Below are positions 1 to 5,391 of a stretch of DNA of 5,391 nt, one piece after another (the first letter of the stretch is position 1; each line of letters begins with the position of its first letter). Both the position numbers and the translations under genes were made by a program. The stretch comes from an uncultured Mycoplasmataceae bacterium. GTDB lineage: Bacteria; Bacillota_I; Bacilli_A; Mycoplasmatales; Mycoplasmoidaceae. The DNA lies in NCBI GenBank assembly GCA_949283985.1, contig CASDUM010000078.1:1-5391 (forward strand). Direction: 5' to 3'. The notes beneath the pieces were generated by a model. The model had not been told where the DNA came from, did no database searches, and worked only from the letters and a program-made list of their open reading frames with translations.

Positions 1-1
1 C

Positions 2-1468
2 TTACTTAATTCCAAAACAAAATATATTGAAATGAATCCAGTAGGAGAAATAATTTCTAAATCAACTGCTGATCTTGATTTATTTATAGTTAATATATGT
101 AGATTAGGAGCATCCTTATTCATTTCTCCTTTTGTAATAATTGTTGCCTTCTTAATCATGTTTTTATTAGCTCCAATATTAGGATTAATATACTTAATAT
201 TTTCAATTGTGATATTTCTATCAACATTTTTATTTTCTAATAAGTCAAAAATTCATTTTATGGAACAACAAAATAGTATTGGAGAATTATCAAAAATTTC
301 AAATGAACATATTACAAATAAAAAAGCTATATTAGTTCTAAATAAATCTGAATGATCTTCTAATCAATTTACACACGTTAACGATCACTTTAAAAATTCT
401 ATGAAGAAAGCCGAATATAGTGTTTCAAAAATATGACCTTTCGTTGAAGGTGTTGAGAACTTCATGGTAGGTTTATTATTCGGAATTGGAGTATTATTTA
501 TGGTTAATAATATTTCATCATATGGTGCGTTAACAAAGAACATTAACGTTGGTGTAATTATCACTTTCTTATTACTTTCGAGACAAATAAATGGAGAAAT
601 TGGAACTTTTTCTAGAATGTTGTCTATGATAGAGAAAGTAAAAAGTAGTTTTAATAGAGTTAATACATTGTTAGAAATTGAAATTGAAAAAAAAGATGAT
701 ATTGATCAAAAAGAAATTAATTTAAAAGGTAACATTAAGTTTAATAATGTCTCTTTTGGATATTTTGAAAATAGAAAAGTTCTTAAAAATATATCCTTAG
801 ATATTAAAAAAGGTGAAAGAGTTGCATTTGTTGGTGAAACTGGTTCTGGAAAGTCTACAATTATTAGTTTACTAATGAGATATTTTGATGATTATACAGG
901 TTCAATTAAAATAGATGGAATGGACATTAAATCTTTTTCAAAAACTTCATTAAGAAAAAATATATCTGTAGTTTTTCAAGATACTTTTCTTTTTAATGAA
1001 ACTATTAAAGATAATATCTCTTTTGGAAAGAAAAATGCAACTGATGGTGAAATAATAAACGCATCAAAAGAAGTTAATTCAGATCATTTTATCAATTTAA
1101 TGGAAAAAGGGTATAATCAAGTAATTGATGAATCAATAACATTATCTCATGGTCAGCAACAACTTTTATCATTGGCAAGAGCTTACATATCTAAATCACC
1201 TATTCTTATTTTAGATGAAGCAACTTCATCAATTGATCCAAATACAGAAAAAATAGTTCAGAATGGATTAGAAAAATTGATGAAAAACAAAACTTGTATA
1301 ATGATTGCTCATAGATTATCAACTGTTAAAAATTGTGATAGAATAATAGTGCTTAGAAATGGTGAAATAGTGGAAATAGGAAACCACAATGAATTATTAA
1401 AGAAAAAAGGTGCATATTATAAGCTATATAATTCATCTACATCTAATAAGAAATTATTTACGACTTAA
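2..1468 (+). CDS. ABC exporter, fused permease/ATPase (5' partial)
   Basis: This is the C-terminal 488 residues of a half-size ABC exporter (permease fused to ATPase), a membrane protein that would export a substrate at ATP cost as a dimer. The frame is open to the window start, so roughly 100-130 N-terminal residues are missing against the usual ~600. Two in-frame TGA codons (353-355, 434-436) are read as Trp (W118, W145); reading them as stops would split the gene. Seen: coupling-helix-like NPVGEIISKST (12-22), hydrophobic segments at about 35-57, 58-79, 155-170 and 180-195, A-loop Tyr 254, Walker A GETGSGKST (278-286), Q-loop Gln 326, signature LSHGQ (381-385), Walker B ILILDE (Asp 405, Glu 406), and H-loop His 437. 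All ATPase elements are present, so it should be active. The MdlB/MsbA-like multidrug or lipid exporter class fits, but the substrate cannot be read from sequence. A partner half-transporter may lie upstream. It ends at TAA and faces a leftward gene. Confidence 0.95.
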
Positions 1469-1475
1469 GTAATTT

Positions 1476-1500
1476 TAAAAACAATTAATTGATTTTTTTG
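1476..1500 (+). terminator. possible weak terminator after the ABC exporter
   Basis: Just after the exporter stop codon an A-run (1477-1481) leads into the palindrome CAATTAATTG (1482-1491) and a seven-base T-run (1493-1499). The possible stem is short and nearly all A/T, with a one-base bulge, so it is a weak intrinsic terminator candidate. The T-run is its best support. No better candidate lies between this gene and 1588. Confidence 0.35.
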
Positions 1501-1588
1501 TAAAGAAATTAGATTATAAGCTAGTTTTAAAATTATTTAATATTCAATTGTTAAAAATTTAAAAAATGGTGATTAAAATAAAAAGTTG

Positions 1589-1610
1589 ACTAAGATTTTC
1601 GAATCTTAGT
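1589..1610 (-). terminator. hairpin terminator of the leftward membrane-protein gene
   Basis: A perfect 9-bp inverted repeat (ACTAAGATT / AATCTTAGT) encloses a 4-nt loop, three bases beyond the stop codon of the leftward gene. On the - strand the stem is followed by CAAC and then a T-rich stretch (TTTTTATTTT), as expected of a Rho-independent terminator, although four bases separate stem and T-run. On the + strand the downstream sequence is only moderately T-rich, so it may also partly stop transcription from the ABC exporter. Its position supports the reality of the leftward gene. Confidence 0.6.
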
Positions 1611-1612
1611 AC

Positions 1613-2047
1613 TTATTTATTATATAAAACAACTATTGTTTTATCTTTTGACTTAATTAAATGAAAAATGATTAAAATAGTCAACATAAATCATATGGAT
1701 GAAACAATAATTAGTGGTGTTCAATTATATATTTTTATAAACGATATATTTAGTAAGTTTTGGATGCATGTTATTTGCTCTGATGTTATTCCTATAGGTT
1801 TATATGTTAACAAATTTTGAAAATAGTTGTAGTATATTGTTCTTGTCTGTTCATTACTATCTTTAACAAAATCATACAATTTGATGATGTCACAACCTGT
1901 TCTTGTGTATATGAAATATTCATTTATATTATCTATTTTTAAAATTGTATCAATTATTATGAAGCATGATGAAATTGTTCATAATAATATAATTAGAGTT
2001 AAACGTATCCGAATATGTTTTTTGATATACCTATGAATAACAATCAT
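1613..2047 (-). CDS. hypothetical two-TM membrane protein (144 aa)
   Basis: I do not recognise this protein. With TGA read as Trp the - strand is open from the stop TTA at 2054 down to TAA at 1613-1615, giving 144 residues from ATG 2047. Three TGA codons (W23, W109, W119) hide it under the standard code. It looks like a genuine membrane protein. A basic N-terminus (His/Arg/Lys at 5-15) precedes a hydrophobic segment (about 16-36). A mostly polar middle follows (37-110, with Cys 52 and 94). A second hydrophobic segment (about 111-131) ends in a Lys-containing tail. The positive-inside rule predicts both ends inside and the middle outside. A terminator-like hairpin directly follows the stop. 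Doubts: no Shine-Dalgarno is visible before ATG 2047, codon 13 is CGG (rare in this clade), and the 5' end overlaps the rightward gene by 33 nt. It may be 5'-truncated or decaying. Confidence 0.6.
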
Positions 2048-2467
2048 CTTGATTTATATAACGGTGGATGATTTCGATTACCTAATAAGTATTCATCTTA
2101 TTATTACTTTGACGTTTATTTAGAAGACGATGTTGTCAAAATTGATTTTGATAATGTTATTAATAATAAAGATTTTATTGATATTATCAGTGAATACGAT
2201 TCGCCAACATATTATTACGGTAATCAACAGAAGTTGTTCCCTATTTCAAATTCGAAGTTTAATGGTTTGAATATAAAGTGGAGTACACCATCAATGGTAA
2301 ATCCGATTAATGTATCATTCTATTCATCAAGAAACAAAAACAGAGAATTAATTGGTTCTTTTATCATCGGAGGAAGTAAAACATTTGGATGAAGAAACAT
2401 AGTTTCTAGATTAATTCCTGAATCAAATCTTTCTGGGGTATATGACAAATTATATTACCTATATTAA
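2015..2467 (+). CDS. hypothetical aromatic-rich soluble protein (150 aa)
   Basis: I do not recognise this protein. The frame runs from ATG 2015 (alternative ATG 2033) to TAA 2465-2467, with two TGA-Trp codons (W19, W126) and one TGG (W89), the only TGG codon found in the window's genes. There is no signal peptide or membrane segment. The chain is rich in Tyr, Phe, Asn, Asp and Gly, with alternating strand-like stretches such as SSYYYFDVYLED (27-38), NPINVSFYSS (96-105) and ELIGSFIIGGS (111-121). That suggests a beta-sandwich domain of the kind found at the C-terminus of secreted or surface proteins. Stops in this frame at 1994 and 2000 block extension upstream, and no clear ribosome binding site precedes either ATG. 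It could therefore be a small intact gene or the C-terminal remnant of a longer one. It stands head to head with the leftward membrane-protein gene and tail to tail with the Nif3-family gene. Confidence 0.7.
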
Positions 2468-2759
2468 TTAAAATATATAGTAAATTATATTATTTGTAAT
2501 TTAAATAATTCATAGGAATGTACATAATATTTGTAAAAAAAAGAATAAAATATACAACCAATTAGTTTTCTATTTGTCAACAAATTAATATTTTAATCCT
2601 TTTTGAACTACTAGTTTTAATATACTTTATTTCATAGAATGAAACAAAATATATTAAAAAAATAAGAACAACATATAAAAAACATTATTTGTAGACTAAT
2701 TCCAAAATCTAATATTTAAAAATAGCATAATAAAATATATTACATATATAGAATATTAA
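2468..2759. other. AT-rich non-coding stretch
   Basis: About 290 bases, overwhelmingly A and T, lie between two convergent genes. I see no open frame of useful length on either strand, even with TGA read as Trp. The only structures are short A/T inverted repeats, such as 6-bp arms at 2630-2644 and 2572-2585, too weak to name. On the - strand TTGACA occurs at about 2575-2580, but no good -10 box lies at normal spacing. Confidence 0.7.
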
Positions 2760-2795
2760 AAACCATATAGTTGTAAAATAACAATTATATGGTTT
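2760..2795 (-). terminator. operon terminator (15-bp hairpin)
   Basis: Two 15-base arms (2760-2774 and 2781-2795) pair fully with one G:U wobble around a 6-nt loop. AAACCATAT at one end matches ATATGGTTT at the other. Read on the - strand the stem runs into TTTTT and AATATT, the layout of an intrinsic terminator for the rpoD-trmK-nif3-like operon. The stop codon of the last gene (2794-2796) starts inside the stem. It may also stop rightward transcripts from the convergent gene, though the T-run on that side is broken. Confidence 0.85.
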
Positions 2796-3525
2796 ATTTG
2801 TTTATATTAATAATTAATTGTTCTGGATAAATTTTAAATATTTTATTATCATTGTTATTTATTAAGTCATAAATAATATCTATAAATATTTTTTCAGCTT
2901 GATGTCCAATATCTATAATTGTTTTGTCTGAGTTGATTGAGTTGTTAAATACATGTCATTTAACTTCCCCGGTTATAAATATGTCTATTTTATCATCTAG
3001 TAGTAACTCAATTTCATTAGAACCTGAACCACCACAAATATAGATAATTTTATCTTTTAGGTTTTTAATCTCTTTGTTAGATTGATAATATTCACAAAGA
3101 TTAAAAATATTTGATTTAATTGTTCCTCTACCAATAACACCGTAAAAATTTTTATTTTTTTTAATGCTAGTTAATTCTAATTTCTTTGCAAGTCCTATAT
3201 TCATTCCTTTATTGCTTTTATCAAAATTAGTGTGTAAAGAAAGAAGCGATATATTATTTTTTTTACATAAAGAAATCATTTTCTTAATATTTTTTTTATT
3301 TGGTTGTTCATTAATATCTCCAATATACATTGGATGATGAGTTATTAACAATCCAATTTTATTTTTTATACAGTATTGAATAACTTGTAAATTAACATCT
3401 AATGCTATTAATACGTTTTTAGATAATTCTATTTTGTTATTAATAAATGATGAATTATCTCATTTATCTTGTTCATTTAAAGGGTAGATTTTTAACAAAA
3501 GACTAACTATTTCCTTATTTGTCAT
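2794..3525 (-). CDS. Nif3/YqfO-family dinuclear metal-centre protein
   Basis: This 243-residue cytoplasmic protein belongs to the Nif3-like family (NIF3/YqfO/YbgI, often annotated GTP cyclohydrolase I type 2-like). Members form toroidal oligomers with two metal ions per subunit, and their physiological reaction is unsettled. Metal-ligand motifs are present: THHP (His 63, His 64), LHTNFD (Asp 102), TGEVKWH (185-191) and GHQAE (His 208, Glu 211). The family's Gly-rich motif appears as CGGSGS before a stretch of acidic residues. The length fits the short form, without the PII-like insert of Bacillus YqfO (~370 aa). TGA is Trp at W22 and W190; read as stops, only a 131-residue middle piece would be seen. 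ATG 3525 is chosen because AAGGA (3532-3536) lies six bases upstream and it gives a full N-terminus. The start overlaps the end of trmK by 11 nt, and the stop lies in the terminator stem. Confidence 0.93.
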
Positions 3526-4159
3526 TTATTATCCTTTTTGCTTTTTTGCATATTGTTTTAATGTTTTTATTTAATTTAGATTTATCTAAATTGTGACTAA
3601 TAAATGATTTTCATTTTTCTATGAATAATTTATTTTTATTCTTTATATTTATTCTTCCAAAAATTAAATCATTTTTAAATCTTGGTTTATACCCATCTTC
3701 TTTACTTAAGATTATAAACTCATAGATTATTCCTTTTTCCTTAATAAGATCTTCGTTTTTTATTTTTCATTTATTTTTTTTAGCTCATTCTCTTATAGAA
3801 GATTCATTATTATTAGGTTGAAGAATAAATTCTTTTATATTATTAAATTTATATCCTGAAATTATTTCAATAATTGTTTTGCCACCCATTCCCATAATGA
3901 AGCATTTATCAACTAAAAGTGATGAACCTATTTGACTAAGTCCATCACTTTTTATGTTATAAATTTTAGATATATATTTATTTTTAGAAGTCTCATTTTT
4001 ACTTTGAATAAATGGACCTTCATTTTTTTCAATATTTATAACTCTAGATGATAAATCATTATCAATAATTAGTTTTGATAGTTTAGCATGATCTGAACCA
4101 ACATCAATAATGACATTTTGCTTTTTATCTATAAAAGATAAAGCTTTATTAATCCTCAT
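3515..4159 (-). CDS. trmK: tRNA (adenine(22)-N1)-methyltransferase TrmK
   Basis: TrmK (YqfN family) uses S-adenosylmethionine to methylate N1 of adenine 22 in the D-loop region of bacterial tRNAs. The 214-residue protein shows the family signatures: SAM-binding motif I DVGSDHAKL (19-27), NIEKNEGP (42-49) matching the acidic second strand, SDGL (71-74), GMGGK (90-94, substrate/catalytic loop), ILQPN (112-116) and a conserved R-x-W (Arg 123, Trp 125). The C-terminal part is Lys-rich and probably helical. Three TGA codons are read as Trp (W125, W131, W183); as stops they would cut the protein at residue 124. ATG 4159 overlaps the rpoD stop by 11 nt and has a weak AAAGG about 11 bases upstream. 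The length is near the usual ~230 residues with a slightly short N-terminus. It is the middle gene of the operon and is probably coupled to rpoD translation. Confidence 0.94.
3532..3536 (-). promoter_or_regulatory. ribosome binding site of the Nif3-family gene
   Basis: On the - strand AAGGA lies six bases before ATG 3525, inside the last codons of trmK. It fixes the start of the downstream gene, since the only other start-like codon further in (TTG near 3351) would remove the first 58 residues, just before the metal-binding His-His motif. Confidence 0.75.
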
Positions 4160-5391
4160 CTTTTACTAAACCTTTTAGTTTTGCAGATTTTGATGGGTGC
4201 TTTAATTTTCTTAAAGCTCTTGCTTCAATTTGTCTAATTCTTTCTTTTGTTAAATCATATTTAGCACCAACTTCTTCAAGTGTCTCAGGAGCTGAATATG
4301 GTCTTAATCCATATCTCATTCTAATGATGTCTTGTTCTTGCTCTGTTAATACACTATCAAATAATTGATCAATATATTCTCCAATAAGATTCTTCTTTGC
4401 GTATTCATCAGGTGTTAGAATATCACTATCCTTAACAAAATCAACAAATTGTGATTCTTCATCATTACCTATTGGTTTATCAAGAGAAACAGGTTCAATA
4501 TTCATTTTTTTAATATTACTTATTTTTTTAGGAGTGAAACCATTAACTTGACCTCCCATTGCCTCACAAAGTTCCTCAATTGTTGGTTCTCTACCTAAAT
4601 CTTGTGTTAGCGCCCTTTCTACTTTATTTAGTTTATTAATTGTTTCAACCATATGAACTGGGATTCTTATTGTTCTTCCCTGATCAGCGATTGCTCTAGT
4701 TATTGCTTGTCTTATTCATCATGTAGCATAAGTTGAAAACTTATTACCCATTTTATAATCAAATTTTTGAATTGCTTTCATTAATCCTAATGAACCTTCT
4801 TGGATTAAGTCTTCAATTTCAAGCCCCCTATTTAAATATTTTTTAGAAATAGATGTTACTAGTCTTAAGTTGGAAGTCATTAATTGATTAATTGCATATT
4901 GCCTATTTTCTGGGTCTGGGTCATTTAATAATTTAGCAAATTCAATTTCTTCTTGTGCTGAAAGCATTTTAGAAGAACCTAATACACCTAAATAAGCTTT
5001 AACGCCGTCATTTACTTTATCTGTTGTATTAGCATGAAAATTATTTAACTCTTCAATTTGGAAGTCAATTTTTTCAGCAACATCATCTCTTACTTTATTA
5101 ATGAATGAATCAGTTAAAGATTCAACTTTACTAACATCTGTAATTGTAACACCATCACTTTTAAGTTGAATCATTAAGTCTTTTAATTGATCGTTGTCAA
5201 AATTTAATATTTGAAAGTGTTCAATAATTTCACTTAGATTAGTTTTAAATTTTTTCTTTTTTCTGCTTGATAATTCATCTATAAAACTATTATAAACATT
5301 TTCAAATTTATCCTCATTATCCAAAATGTTACTTCCAATATTTTCTAAAACTCTTGATTCGAATACTTTGTTACTAATTAAATTTTCATCA
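4149..5391 (-). CDS. rpoD: principal RNA polymerase sigma factor (5' partial)
   Basis: This is the housekeeping sigma-70 factor (RpoD/SigA), which directs core RNA polymerase to -10/-35 promoters. The window holds its last 413 residues. Seen in order: a weak region-1.1-like segment (about 48-90), region 1.2 around GVKAYLGVLGSSKMLS (129-144), region 2 with NLRLV, EDLIQEGSLGLMKAI (193-207) and the -10-recognising FSTYATWWIRQ (218-228), region 3 (about 246-300), and region 4 with LTEQEQDIIRMRYGL (348-362) and the recognition helix ERIRQIEARALRKLKHP (383-399). The two Trp of region 2.4 (W224, W225), which act in promoter melting, are both TGA (4716-4721), direct evidence for code 4. The frame stays open to the window edge, so TTG at 5324 is not taken as the start; the true start lies outside. 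Its stop overlaps trmK by 11 nt. Confidence 0.97.

Noticed and set aside
353..436. ABC exporter as a pseudogene split by two stop codons
   Set aside because: Both interruptions are TGA, the frame is otherwise continuous, and all other genes here show the same UGA-as-Trp pattern.
1668..1826. Rightward 52-codon ORF (ATG 1668, TAG 1824, one TGA)
   Set aside because: It lies fully antisense to the longer, more coherent leftward membrane-protein gene and lacks a ribosome binding site; treated as a shadow.
1884..2123. Rightward 79-codon hydrophobic ORF in a third frame
   Set aside because: It overlaps both the leftward gene and the clearly better rightward 150-aa frame. Its Ile/Leu-rich character is expected by chance in AT-rich DNA.
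1911..2467. Idea that the 150-aa gene begins upstream with a signal peptide and one frameshift near 2010
   Set aside because: A joined reading can be written, but no ribosome binding site supports it, and the upstream DNA is better explained as the leftward gene.
2489..2509. Inverted repeat ATTATTT/AAATAAT after the rightward 150-aa gene
   Set aside because: Only seven A/T pairs and no T-run follow; indistinguishable from background in such AT-rich DNA.
2535..2580. Leftward promoter with TTGACA at about 2575-2580
   Set aside because: The -35 matches well, but the best -10 (TATATT) is 21 bases away and nothing suitable lies at 16-18.
5322..5324. TTG as the start of the sigma factor
   Set aside because: The frame continues open to the window edge with plausible protein sequence, so the start lies outside.

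Overview
The window reads as an AT-rich Mollicute chromosome (Spiroplasma, Entomoplasma/Mesoplasma or the Mycoplasma mycoides group) that uses genetic code 4, with UGA as Trp. Every conserved gene is interrupted by TGA codons at places where its family has Trp or tolerates it. The clearest case is two consecutive TGAs in region 2.4 of the sigma factor. Across the six coding regions I count 14 TGA-Trp codons and one TGG. The clade is an inference from code, base composition and gene content; I could not search a database.

Left part (1-1468, + strand): the 3' two thirds of a fused permease/ATPase ABC exporter, cut by the window start. It faces a small leftward gene across a short gap holding hairpins (about 1477-1610).

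Middle part (1613-2467): two unrecognised genes. One is a leftward 144-residue protein with two predicted membrane segments, visible only when TGA is read as Trp. The other is a rightward 150-residue soluble, aromatic-rich protein. Their 5' ends overlap head to head by 33 nt and neither has a clear ribosome binding site. The block therefore looks like accessory DNA or a rearrangement junction inserted between conserved genes. An AT-rich non-coding stretch (2468-2759) follows.

Right part (2760-5391, - strand): a compact housekeeping operon, read right to left: rpoD (principal sigma factor, 5' end outside the window), trmK (tRNA adenine-22 N1-methyltransferase) and a short-form Nif3/YqfO-family metal-binding protein. 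Both internal junctions overlap by exactly 11 nt, which suggests translational coupling. The operon ends in a strong 15-bp terminator hairpin whose stem contains the last stop codon. The set joins the core transcription initiation factor to a tRNA modification enzyme and a conserved metal protein, an order also known from Firmicutes (yqfN and yqfO near sigA).

No rRNA, tRNA, CRISPR array, insertion sequence or transposase was seen.
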